Assembly: GCA_950097015.1 (NCBI GenBank)
Contig: CATNEN010000011.1
Span: 434,001 to 498,000, forward strand
Length of the DNA: 64,000 nucleotides
Reading direction: 5' to 3'
DNA from: Macrostomum hystrix
Lineage: Eukaryota > Platyhelminthes > Macrostomidae
Part shown: positions 45,539 through 57,930 of the stretch, piece by piece
Position numbering within the stretch: position 1 is the first letter of the stretch
Layout: each line of letters begins with the position of its first letter
Position numbers and translations under genes: made by a program
The notes under the pieces: generated by a model
Told to the model about the DNA's origin: nothing
Database searches by the model: none
What the model saw: only the letters and a program-made list of their open reading frames with translations

Positions 45539-48500
45539 ATGTTAGACCTAGAAGTGCAGCCTGAGCGCGGTCTGGTGTGCCCCAAGCAGAACTGGGAATT
45601 GATGCTGGGAATGCCGCTTTACCAGGCCATTGGCATTCTTCGCCAGGCCGATTCAGATATCCGCACCGTGCAGCTGTGGTATAGCGACCGGCTGCCCCTG
45701 CTAATGGACATTGTACTCTCATTGACTCAGGACGGTGTCAAGCTAATCTTCGATGCTACCTATCAGAGGCTAAAATCTATTGAGGTGTTCGACTTGGGCC
45801 GGATCAGGCTGTCCTACTGCAATCAGAGTTTTAATAGTCCACCAAATGTGACGCCAACTATTACCACTATTCAGCAGTGCTTCGGGGCCACGCATCCGCT
45901 GGTGCACGACGCAGAACGGGACGCCGATGTGCTCAGCTTTCGCGGCGTTTCCTTCACATTTCCGCGTGGCGAGAACTCGTCGGTGAGTTTCTTGGGAAAT
46001 AATAGGTTACACACATAGATCCTCAGGTTGGTAAGCAGCTACTTCCAGCCTAGATCCTCAGGTTGGCGCGCTATTTCCCTCTAAGTTCCTCAGGTTAACA
46101 AGCTATTTCCCTCCAAGTTCCTCAGGTTAGTGAGCTATTTCCATCCTAGATCCTCAGTTAAGTGAGCTATTTCCCTCCTAGATCCTCAGGTTGGCGAGCT
46201 ATTTCCCTCCTAAATCCTCAGGTTGGTGAGCTATTTCCATTCTAGATCCTCAAGTTAGTGAGCTATTTCCCTCCTAGATCATCAGGGTGGCGAGCTATTT
46301 CCCTCCAAGTTCCTCAGATTAGTGAGCTATTTCCATCATAGTTCCTCAGGGTGGCGAGCTATTTCCATCCTAGTTCATCAGTTTGGCGAGCATTTTCCCT
46401 ACTAGATCCTCAGGTTGGCGAGCTATTTCCATCCTAGATCCTCAGGTTGGCGAGCTATTTCCCCCCAAGTTCCTTAGGTTAGTGAGCTATTTCCATCCTA
46501 GATCCTCAGGTTGGTGAGCTATTTCCCTCCTAGATCCTCAGGGTGGCGAGCTATTTCCCTCCAAGTTCCTCAGATTCGTGAGCTATTTCCATCCTAGATC
46601 CTCAGTTAAGTGAGCCATTTCCCTCCTAAATCCTCAGGTTGGTGAGCTATTTCCCTCCTAAATCCTCAGGTTGGTGAGCTATTTCCCTCCTAGATCCTCA
46701 GTTAAGTGAGCTATTTCCATCCTAGATCCTCAGGTTGGTGAGCTATTTCCCTCCTAGATCCTCAGGTTGGCGAGCTATTTCCATCCTAGATCCTCAGGTT
46801 GGCGAGCTATTTCCATCCTAGATCCTCAGGTTGGTGAGCTATTTCCCTCCTAGATCATCAGGTTGGCGAGCTATTTCCATCCTAGATACTCAGGGTGGCG
46901 AGCTATTTCCCTCCTAGATACTCAGGTTGGCGAGCTATTTCCCTCCTAGATCCTCAGGTTGGCGAGCTATTTCCATCCTAGATACTCAGGGTGGCGAGCT
47001 ATTTCCCTCCTAGATACTCAGGTTGGCGAGCTATTTCCATCCTAGATCCTCAGGTTGGCGAGCTATTTCCATCCTAGATCCTCAGGTTGGCGAGCATTTC
47101 CCTCCTAGATCCTCAGGTTGGCGAGCTATTTCCCTCCCAGATCCTCAGGTTGGTGAGCTATTTCCCTCCTAGATCCTCAGGTTGGCGAGCTATTTCCATC
47201 CTAGATCCTCAGTTAAGTGAGCTATTTCCATCCTAGATCCTCAGGTTGGTGAGCTATTTCCCTCCTAGATCCTCAGGTTGGCGAGCTATTTCCATCCTAG
47301 ATACTCAGGGTGGCGAACTATTTCCCTCCTAGATCCTCAGGTTCGCGAGCTATTTCCATCCTAGATCCTCAGGTTGGTGAGCTATTTCCCTCCTAGATCC
47401 TCAGGGTGGCGAGCTATTTCCCTCCTAGATCCTCAGGGTGGCGAGCTATTTCCCTCCTAGATCCTCAGGTTGGCGAGCTATTTCCCTCCTAGATCCTCAG
47501 GGTGGCGAGCTATTTCCATCCTAGATCCTCAGGTTGGTGAGCTATTTCCCTCCTAGATCCTCAGGGTGGCGAGCTATTTCCATCCTTGATCATCAGGTTG
47601 GTGAGCTATTTCCCTCCAAGAGCCTCAGGTTGGTGAGCTATTTTCATCCTTGATCCTCAGGTGAGTGAGCTATTACACAGATAGATAATCAGGTGAATGA
47701 GCTGTTACACACAGTTCCTCAGTTTAGGCTGCTAGCTAGGTACTCTCCCAGATCTATATGGGCTTGAAAAAAAGTCGTATTTTATGAAACTAAACAAAAA
47801 AATCTTATGCAATTTACTGTCTGTGCCTGTTTTTCCGTCTGCGGTCAAGTCGTACAGATGATCATATCTAACCGATTATTCAGTAAACTAAAAGCAAAAC
47901 CCAAGCAGTAAAAAGATAAGCCCAAACTTTTAGTGTTTTTTAATAGCATTCTCAGAAATTTAATAGCAAAAGTTTCATGCTTTTAACTAAACTTTATTAC
48001 GACAAAAAAGTTTCAGTCGCTGCTGACTATATATAGTTAACGTAGTATTATATTTATAACGGAGTATAGCTTGACACTATATTTACACTTAGTTCCGCAG
48101 AACACATAACGCATACATTTATTCGCAGTTTACTAGTCCATTTCGCTGTGAGCTGCGACTGAAGTGTGAAAAACATTCATCTTAGACTCGTTTGATTTTT
48201 GTGGCAAATTATGAGCTAACTGCGTATTGCGATTAGAAAGTTTCCGTATCGAAACTACAGTATGGGTAAATATCGATAGAGTTAATTGTGTACATTTTTT
48301 ACCAGAGGTATTTAAACGACTGGCCGAAGAATGGCTCGATTTGTTTGGTGTTATGGCTTCACACCCAAAGCCGGCGACAAAGTTTTCGTCTATTGTCCGA
48401 AGACTCGCTTAAATAATCACAGCCGTCCCTGGCTAATATGGCCCGAAATCTTGTCAGTACGTTGAAAAATGGTTAAATCGATTTCATACAAGAAATTATT

Positions 48501-51500
48501 GTACTAATTATCTTGAAGAAAACACGCAAAGTGCAAACTGTATTGCATGTAGACAAGAGCATGTACGTCGTAATTCGTAATAGACAATAATTAGATACCC
48601 ACATCTTCAAAAATGGTAATATAAAAAGGAGCATGAATTATAATATATAGGCAGGGGCATAAATATATAAAATATGATCAGGAGCTGTGTGTAAAAAGAT
48701 GTGTACAGGTGTAAGAATGTAATATATGAACAGGAAAATGAATGTAGATGTGAACATGATCATGAACTGATGTATAAACGCGTATCCTAAAACGAAAAGA
48801 AATAATCTGCAACTCAAATATGGTTAATGGGCGTGTCAGTGCGTGAAACGAGCACCGAGACAGAGTGCTGGGGTACCCAGGCGGGCTTCGCAGACTAGCA
48901 GTCTTTTTCGCTTGACCAGTTGCTTAGCAAACCCATGTCTCTGGCCTTTGCTTGGCGAATCTATCCTCCAGCACAGATTCTATATTACCAGCACAGATAA
49001 TATAGAATCTGTCCTCCAGAGCCATCGATCGCAAAATTGAAATTTATTGGTCTATGGCCATAAACCTCATGCTAAGCGAATAGAGATAGCTTAGAGTTAG
49101 CTTATGAAAATCTAAGCGATATTAATTCCTAATTAATATTCCTAACATTAATTGCTAATTTCAAGTTGCGATATTAATTCGTATCTTAGGGTCCAAAGTT
49201 TTAAAGTTAAAAAGATTGACTGATCTTTTTGGGTTAATGGTTCACACTGCCATATTAGGAAAATTTTGTATTGGTTAGCTAAATACTTGTGGCCACATTT
49301 GCTTGTGGCTTTTAGAGCAAGCATTAACTAGCTCAGATAAGCAAAGATTCGGTGTACGAATCTCAAATAAGCACAGATATACAATACAAACAGTTCTTGA
49401 AATGCGTCGTGTGTGTCTACTGTTAGTAGACTATCAGGTTTATTCAATTAGTTGTCTGGGCAAATGTTGTCATATCGCTAAGTTGCTAAGGATCTTGAAA
49501 ATGTACGTTTATTTGAAAACTTAGGGAGTAGAAACTATTTTTTCGTTGTTTTTAATTTAATTGAAATTTAAATGTAAATTTTTGTTTAAATTTTAATTTA
49601 GATTAAATTAAATTCAAATTACTAGTAGAATATAGCCTCGTATCTAGCCTATAAGTTTCATTGTGGACAGGTGTTAGTTCTCACTTTTGTGACAATAATG
49701 GTTACGCTCTGCTTATCTATAGTAGGAGATTTCAGTAATTCTAGTAATTTCAGAATTTTTCTTTTAGTCAAAAGAATAACTGCTAATAGTCAGCTATGAA
49801 CTCCGGGGCAAATGACCAATACTTAAGCTATTAGCCGTAGTGGCCAGTAGTGGCTCATTGACTAGGCCATCTCAGGTCCACATAGAACTGTACATTTAAT
49901 TTCCGCTTCCAACATTTAGTGGAAACTTTTTACATTTGACGACTTAAAGCACGCGTTTTGAAAAAGTATGAAAAGTCTTAAATTTCTGTTAGCAACGCTC
50001 CATGGAGACAAGGTACTAAGGTTGAATACTGAGATGTCAAGAAAAAGATGTGGAGCACCGGGCTTGACATATCCACTTGTGACAACAGCTACATACAAAA
50101 ATGCAAGCCTAAGAGATTGAATGATGAATGGTGATTCAGTTTCGCCAATAGGCTGGCAGATGATGATTTACAACTGCAAGGCTTGACTACAAACACACGC
50201 ACAAACTGTAGCTGTTGGCTGTACTTGTGCGCATCACATGGCAATGTCGCGACCCGTTTTTATGTCCATGTGCGCATCAGACATGTGACGCGCTGAATGT
50301 GAAGCACTGAAGCTGCTTATAGAAAAATGTATCGGCTGTGTAGTTCAGGCATTGAAACATTGGCCCCGATCTTGGACACTCAACTGGCTTCATCTCTTCT
50401 CTTCTCTCGCTCCTTTCTTCCCTTTTGGTCTCATCCTCAGCCACTTTCTCCTCTCTCTCTCCTTCACACACGGATTCTCCCAACGCCCACCTCCGCTCAG
50501 AAACCCTAATCCCCACTTTTTTCTCCTCACCTTATACGCGGCCCCGCGTAGAGTTCCCCTCTTGTCCTTAACGCTTTTTCTCCCTTCTCCTTCTTCGCTT
50601 CTACTTTTGCCAAGCATTTCTTCCCGCGGTTTTTCTCCCCAGCGTGCCACTCCCCATTTATTTGGGCCACTATGCGTTCTCTTTCCCCAGCCCCAGTTCC
50701 CATCGACATCCCCTTCTCCATCGGCTACTCTTAACATCTCCTACTCTCCCTGGCCCTGTCTCTCTTTAGAAAAATTGTCCGTGTGTGTGCTCATGCAGCC
50801 TCACACTCCGCTAGGCATGCAAGTTGAATTTGGATTGGGCAGATTGGAATAGGGGAGGGAGGAGGGGAGGGGATTCCTTTCCCGTGCACCATTGGGAGCC
50901 TTGGTTGGCCTGGAGTATAGGGAATTGGTGAAGATTTTGGGAATTTTTTAAGGGCTACGTCTTTGGTCTCAGTGTTTTTCTCCCTCTTCGTTAGTACTAT
51001 TCGATCAGCTTGTAACTATATTTTTTCTACTTTTATTGCTTTAGTCTCAGTTCTTTAGATTTTTTTCGGCTAGTACACACAATGAGTTTCGAGACAAGCG
51101 GTGGTTTGCGGTACTGCAATCTACTTGATCTGGGAAGAGTCCGAGGCTCTGAAATCTGAACGTTTTTTATATTGATCTGCCATTTGGAATTCAATCTGTA
51201 AGTTGCTAAATAATTCAAGCATTCACAATAGCGTAGCTAGTTGACTTTAGAGCCGCATGATCAATCGAGGCTAGATCAATGCAAAATCTACACTAATTTT
51301 ATCCTACGTGAAATGGTCCACAGCATAGTGGATGCGAATATGCTGTATAGAAGGATCGCATCTCCCAGACAAACGTACAAATGAAATTAGGTTTGCTAGC
51401 TGAGTATTACAGTTCTAAAATGTGTGGAATAAGCGCAGTAAAAAACTGAATGCAGGCGAATGAGCGACGGGTTGAATAGAAAGAGAAACTCTGAGGCAAC

Positions 51501-54500
51501 AAGAGTTCATCGATCAAAGAAGAGACCAGGACAGGAGCGAGAGCAATAGGCTCGACTGAAGGGACGACTTGAGTGAAACGGGGCTGGAAATAAAACTGAG
51601 TGAGTTTACAGTCTGCACTAACATTCAGCCTAATTCACTACTCGCGCAGAAGAGCGATGATGCGGTCTGATAGGCGCGAGTTTTTTTCACTTTCTCTCTC
51701 TTATTGAAGAGTGCGAAACTTTCTAGTCTAATAAAGCAACTTAAGTCCAACAATTTGGCAACTTTTTTTATGCGTTAAGAACTTTCTCTGCGTCGCGCTT
51801 TGCGAGATTGGTATTGGATTGGATAGAAATGGAGACTTTACATGTAATTGATCATAAAACGCTGCGTATAGTTATTAAATTGCAGCGCTCGCACCGTTTT
51901 TAGGTTTACAATAGACATATCCGTCTGTTTATACTATTTATACAACTTTATTTACAATTCCGTCATCATCTGGGTGCAGTTGCAACAAGCGCTAATGGTT
52001 TAATGATTTAATGGTTTACGTAAAAAAAGCGAAGATATCTGTATTAAAAATGTACGAAAATATAAATGTGTACGATTTTTTCTCTAAAAATGGCTTCTAA
52101 AAGCTTTTATAATTAAATCTGTAAAACTTCCTAACAAAAATAATATATTTTTAAATAAATCAAGAAAGAACTAATTAATCTTCACAATAACGGTCTTGAT
52201 TTTACCTAATCTTGCCAGCTCCTGTATATACTATATTCTAGCTTGTGCAAAGCATTGCTTAGCAACTAGAAACTCCCCGATCGTATGCAACTTAACTGTT
52301 CACTTTTCGTTACGCAAACAATTCTTCGGCATCCAATAGTTTTTGCTATTTGTGCTGGCGATTGGGTCTCAAAAAGGCAGCGAGAGAGTAGTGTAGAGTC
52401 GTTGCGTGAATTATTCACTGTGTCAATTCGGGCGCTCTCATGGCAGCCTCTCCTATACTCCACAGTGTTAATTCGTACGACTGTAAAAATAAAAATACTG
52501 TCGTCTGGGCCTGTTTGGAACGCTTTCCGTGGACTAGCAGCATCGCTGGCTGCCAAGGTGCACACCTTCGTCTCCGCTTGACAGCTGTGCCTGTCAAACT
52601 GTTAGCTGAGTATTAGTATAGAGGAACGAGCATAGTCAACTAAAGCACCTGGCTATTGACATAAATCTTCCGCGAGCTCAGGGGTTTAACAGTGTTGAAA
52701 TTCTACGGAGGAGAGTCCACATCGTTGGATTTTTTAGGATAAAACACTTCGAGAAAATGTAGTGGATGGATGGAAATGTAATGGATAATATTCCAGATAG
52801 ATTTTGCATTCTTCTGCATTCAACAATCAATTTCCATCAATCACAGTACATGCTAGTGAAGAGTGGATGCATAAACAACTCATAATTGAGTACTGAGCAC
52901 ATACACACCCACGTGCGCACGTATTAGCATGTACCCACTGGCTAGCGGTGCTTACTTTCGGCACCTCCCTCGCTTTTCCCCTGGGGTAGCTGCTTATAAA
53001 GCACCCTTCTGTCTGTCCACTGTTCGTCAGTCACTTTTCCTTCCTCATTTTGGCCCCCAATTTTCTCTATCCTAGCCACTTTCCAGCAGTCTATTCCTCT
53101 CGCAATGTCATTCCAATCCATCGTCTCTCTCCCCCATACTCGTTGTTTCACGCCTCACCTAATCTCACGCAGCAACTTCCCCAATTTTGCATCCATTCGG
53201 TGCTGTTAAGAGTGAGTGCTGGCTAGTGTAATTAGTTAGCGCGTGTATTCATATTAGAGTGTAATAATTGGCATTCACTAGACTATAATTATGACTGTAG
53301 ACTCGAACTGTTTGAGCTTGACTTTATCGAGCTAGATAGAAAAGGTATTAAAAAATGGTTAGAGGGCACAACGAATTTAATGCCCGATTGAGCAAAGGTC
53401 GCTTGGTCTTTGATTTGCCGCTAGCGCTCACGCATTTTCACGGTCGAGTGGCTTTTCGACTTTGGCACATTGAGCGCACTTGCACTGGCCTCGCGCAGCG
53501 ATTGTGCAGCAACACAGGACTGCTTATTGACAATGATCGTCTCATATTTTCGATCGAAGTCTACCCTCTTCTTAATTGTCCTTTGTTGAGAGAAGCCTTG
53601 CTGTTAATCTGCTATTACCTTGCGCTTTACTACACATTGATCCTTAGATCGAATTAGATAGCTGCCATCCGTAATCTTCAGGTCGGTTGGTGCTCAGGCT
53701 TCAATATCCTAGGATTAAACAAATCACGATTCACCACTTCCTCGAAGGGGTATATGGGTATATCTTGCTAAAAAGGACTGCTACTTAATATGGCTCTTGA
53801 CGTATTTAAAAACTTCGACGAAACTTTCCTTGCTCTCTCCTCTGCATGCAGGCAAAAGTACTTTATTACTATCGGCTCATTGTTGCTGGATCAACAGATG
53901 CTAAAAAGAAAATTTTTTCTCGAGTAACGAAGTTTTAGAAAGTGTGTAACAGATATGAATAATGAATAGAAGAAAATTGATGCCTCATCTTCTTGAGAAT
54001 AACTCCCATGTGGGCGCTACTCTCCACTCTCCTCTCTTACTCCTTTTCCACTTTGCCGACGGGCTTGCGCTGCGTTGGAGAAGCTTGACTTGCGACGAAA
54101 AGTTTACGTGCCCTATTGGGAATTGGGTTGCCCGAATGATGACGTTAAAGTGGAAGAAAGGAGAAGCTTCAATAAGGATGTGGATCGCGGGATCGGAAAC
54201 TTTTGCTGATACTTTCTTGCCTGACCATTTCAAGCTCGTCAACTACACTCGTCAACTCGTATCTAAGCAAATTGGAACTGTATTATAGAACTAGCATGCT
54301 ACTCAGCTTTGCTTAAGAATGTTGGCACACTTGCCCAGCTTGCCGTCTTAGTTGTGCTGCTAATCCGACAATGGCTGGTTTAGAAGCAAGCTCTTGGGTT
54401 TCCGCATGAGTATATATTATTTTGAGTGCTATATGAATTGGTATGTAAGGTTTACAAAAACACAATATACTTATAAATTTTCTATAGAAAAGCTCTAGAC

Positions 54501-57284
54501 ACGAAGCACCCGAAGGCTGAGTGGATCTCCACCCACGCTATTTCGCTCTCATCTTCATATTGGTCTCCTTTTCGTTTGCTGAATGCTTAATGAAGCGACT
54601 GGGATTAATTCCCAAAGCCCCTTTTTCTATCCGTGTGAGATAGCCGCGGCGGCTAGACGCGTGGACGCGAAAAATCCCACTTTCACGGGTTAGAGAGAAG
54701 AGAAGAAGAAAAACGAGAGGGCTCTATATAGACCAAATGGGATTCTTATCTCATCTAACAGACGCCCATCTTATCTTTTATCTTTATGTACACACATATT
54801 CCGTCAGCGGGGACGAATATTCATGCCGAAATATAATATCCTCTTATGTCTGTTATGCTGCTTCATGCCAATGTCCAGATCTTTAAATGACAGGTGTTTG
54901 CAAAGCATTTTATTCCCGCGAGCTAAAACTAGTGTCTATTCGACTGCAATCGGACACTTCCTTCTAAGTGCTTTCCACTAATCCCTCATCCAATCCTCAA
55001 AAGCCGTGCCACAACGTCATATAACTTTGTTATCTTTCTTGAGATTTTGTTAGCAATTATGATTGACAACTAAATTAACTAAATATTAGCACAAAGCAAT
55101 AATATTTGTTAAACGGCACAAAAAATCAGCAAGCCAATCGTAAAGATGCGCTGGTACATGACATCTGGCATCAAATCTATGATCAATTGTTATTTGGAGG
55201 CTTATATTTGTGGTAGCATTCACTTCATTTCCATTAGTGCAGTGTTTAGTTAGATTCTTGGCTCTTTCCTGCTGAGTTGGTGTTCCGCTTTGCTATTCTA
55301 TTCAAATATTCTATTCAGTCTGTTTGTGTCAAACGGATCTCTCTGAGCTAGTCGGGAGGAAAGGCCTTTATAACCGATGGATTCTCGTCTCATGTCTATG
55401 ATGGAATTAGCAGATTCAGCTTTGCTTCTGTTTGAATTGTTCCCTCACCTCCATGGCTTCACGCTAGATTTCTGGATCCATATTTTCTAAAAGTCAACCC
55501 TAGCAGCCGAACAACCCCAGGCCATCCATATAAATTATTATTGTACTCCTGCCATCTCTCTGCTGTATTTTTTACGGCCTTGCCCGACCCCGGTGTTTTT
55601 GGTGCAGCATTGGTGCATTAACAATTGCCGATCTAATCTGCTAAATTGTAAAATCTCATTGGTTCACATGCTGGCCAATATAAAAGATTCGATGTCTGCC
55701 ATGCCATATAGTCTTCCAGTCAACCCGTTGCTTTCCCAATCATTCACAGTCCCGCTCCACCATAGACGATGGATCCGGTTCGTTCTCGTACTACGCCACG
55801 TTTGACGAGTCGGACGAAGTGCCCTGCCTTGTCCCTTCGGCTTCAGCTGGTGGACCGGGAGCTCAGGCCAATGCCATGTTTATCTTCCTCGGTAACTCGC
55901 TGTCCGAGCCGCGTCTGCCCCAGCAGATGCCCCTAGACTGCTACCAACCGGATCGCATCTACCTTGAGCGAGCTCGCATCGAACGGTCTCCAATGACCGG
56001 TTGTCAGGCAACTCGCGAGCTGGTATTTCACCTCTATTGTCTGGAACCGCCGTCTACTGCCAGCGGCGTCGGTCAGTGCTCACCGCAGAGATGCGACTTT
56101 GAGAGGCGGCTGCGATTTGGCGACTCTGTACAGGTGAAATTCCTCACTTTGCTCACTGCAGCTGCTCTGAATGTGAATCATTCTTAGATTTCTTAATTTA
56201 TCATGTCGATATCTAACTATCTCTATCTATTGACCACATGGGGTATTTCAAATACCCACTGCCTACTTCGGGGATAAAATTTTCCGCTTTATTCGATAAA
56301 ACAACTTCCAGAATCACAAAACAATGGCATCTTCGAGATATTAAACGCTTCTCGTGGGGTGTCTGGTGGCAAAAACCATCATATAGGCAACATTTTTATG
56401 CTCACAAAATTTCATCATGTAAACATGTCGCTATTATTGTTTTTTATATTGTATTGTTTATATTGTTATTCATTATATTATCGAACCAATATAGATTCGC
56501 CATACTGTTTTATACAGAGAAAGTTAGTTCTCCTTGTCACCAGGTTCTTCGATAAAAATCGCTGAATATCTCGACGATGCTGACGTCGGACAGCTTTGAA
56601 AGTTAGTCATTGGTGCATAATTCCCAATTTCGTCTATTTGTATTTCAGGGATCGGAGTTAAATAAAGACTTGGGAATTTGGAACTTCTGTAGTTGACAGT
56701 TCTAATACTTGAAATGCAATGCAAAGCTATTCCTTCATTTGGGACAATAATTTCAGGACGTGGAGTCCAGCCTTGGCAGCCCGTCGCAGGTGTTCTACAA
56801 ATCCGAGGACAAAATGCGCATCCACGCCAAGGACCCAGCCAGGCGACGACCGCGCACTAAACGATCCGACTATATCTACAACTATTTCACAATGGGCGTT
56901 GATCTGCTGTTCGATGGCCTTAGTCACAGCCTGGTCAAAGCCATTCTGCACACCAACTTTCCCGGGCATTACAATTTTAGCACCTACTATCGCTGCTTCT
57001 TTGATTTGACGCTGTTTAACTGTGGCGAATCGCAGCACCAGCTGGCCGAGCAGCAGCAGCAGCAGCAGCAGCTAGAAGTAAACCAGTTCACCAGGTGGGA
57101 AGAGATCTCGGACTGTTTGGGCAAGCAATCCGACAGGCCAGTTGTGCTGAATAGGCATGATTCAACTAACACCGTGAATCCATTCGGCCCTACTTACTGC
57201 TACGGTCACGAGGATCTGATCTTCGAGGTCATACCCTGCAACGGTCAGCTGGCGTCAGTCACCGTTTATCAGACCTCCGGCTAG
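45539..57284 (+). CDS. PHAF1: PHAF1 (phagosome assembly factor 1, C16orf70/UPF0183) homologue
   Basis: PHAF1 acts in autophagy and is recruited to forming phagophores. Exons are 45539-45982, 55750-56133 and 56757-57284, all phase 0, giving 451 residues (human 422). Exon 1 starts MLDLEVQPERGL, with LGMPLYQAIGILRQ, LTQDGVKLIFDATYQRLK, IEVFDL and SFGATHP-like CFGATHPLVHD. Exon 2 has NAMFIFLGNSLSEPRLPQQM and FGDSVQ. Exon 3 has SPSQVFYKSEDKMRIH, NYFTMGVDLLFD, LHTNFPGHYNFSTYYRC, NPFGPTYCYG and a C-terminal ASVTVYQTSG. All occur in the order of the human protein. A poly-Q run lies in exon 3. Intron 1 is 9.8 kb and holds a 32-bp minisatellite. AATAAA occurs at 57329. The gene is complete. Confidence 0.96.
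46015..47710. repeat. 32-bp minisatellite, about 52 copies, in PHAF1 intron 1
   Basis: The unit contains GAGCTATTTCCATCCTAGAT and CCTCAGGTTGGC. Variants include CCCTCC, AGTTCCTCAG, GTTAAGTGAG and GGGTGGCG. The array starts only about 30 bp after the exon 1 donor site. Confidence 0.97.
47711..55749. other. Remainder of PHAF1 intron 1
   Basis: No coding exon was found. 50390-50760 is a pyrimidine-rich tract on the plus strand. 48974-49012 has a hairpin with 14-bp arms (ACAGATTCTATATT). Open frames at 52285-52581, 53355-53657 and 53962-54288 have no family resemblance and sit in ordinary intronic DNA; a nested gene cannot be excluded. Confidence 0.5.
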
Positions 57285-57404
57285 GCTTGGGGCTTTGTTC
57301 TTGCTCGGTGAGTCCCTATTAAAAAAAAAATAAAAAAATAGTTAATATTATTAACTATTAATAATATTAATAGTTAGGTTAGGTAATCTAAGAATTAGAT
57401 TTTT

Positions 57405-57930
57405 GTAACCTGGGAATTTGAGTTTTGGTAACCTGGGAATTTGAGTTTTGGTAACCTGGGAATTTGAGTTTTGGTAACCTGGGAATTGGTGTTTTGGTAA
57501 CCTGGGCATTGGTGTTTTGGTAACCTGGGGATTTGAGGTTTGGTAACCTGGGAATTTGTGTTTTGGTAACCTGGGAATTTGAGTTTTGGTAACCTGGGAA
57601 TTTGTGTTTTGGTAACCTGGGAATTTGTGTTTTGGTAACCTGGGAATTTGAGTTTTGGTAACCTGGGAATTGGTGTTTTGGTAACCTGGGAATTTGAGGT
57701 TTGGTAACCTGGGAATTTGTGTTTTGGTAACCTGGGAATTTGAGTTTTGGTAACCTGGGAATTGGTGTTTTGGTAACCTGGGAATTTGAGGTTTGGTAAC
57801 CTGGGAATTTGAGTTTTGGTAACCTGGGAGTTTGAGTTTTGGTAACCTGAGAGTTTGAGTTTTGGTAACCTGAGAGTTTGAGTTTGCCTGAGGAATTTGA
57901 ATTTTGCTATTCTGGGAATTTGAGTTTTGC
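57405..57930. repeat. 23-bp minisatellite, about 22 copies, 3' of PHAF1
   Basis: The unit is GTAACCTGGGAATTTGAGTT plus TTG; the last copies are degenerate. It starts about 120 bp after the PHAF1 stop. Confidence 0.96.

Noticed and set aside
50277-50852. Overlapping ORFs on both strands in PHAF1 intron 1
   Set aside because: They arise from a pyrimidine/purine strand bias that is poor in stop codons; no domain is visible.
56238-56565. Plus-strand ORFs in PHAF1 intron 2
   Set aside because: They fall between two verified PHAF1 exons and have intron-like composition.
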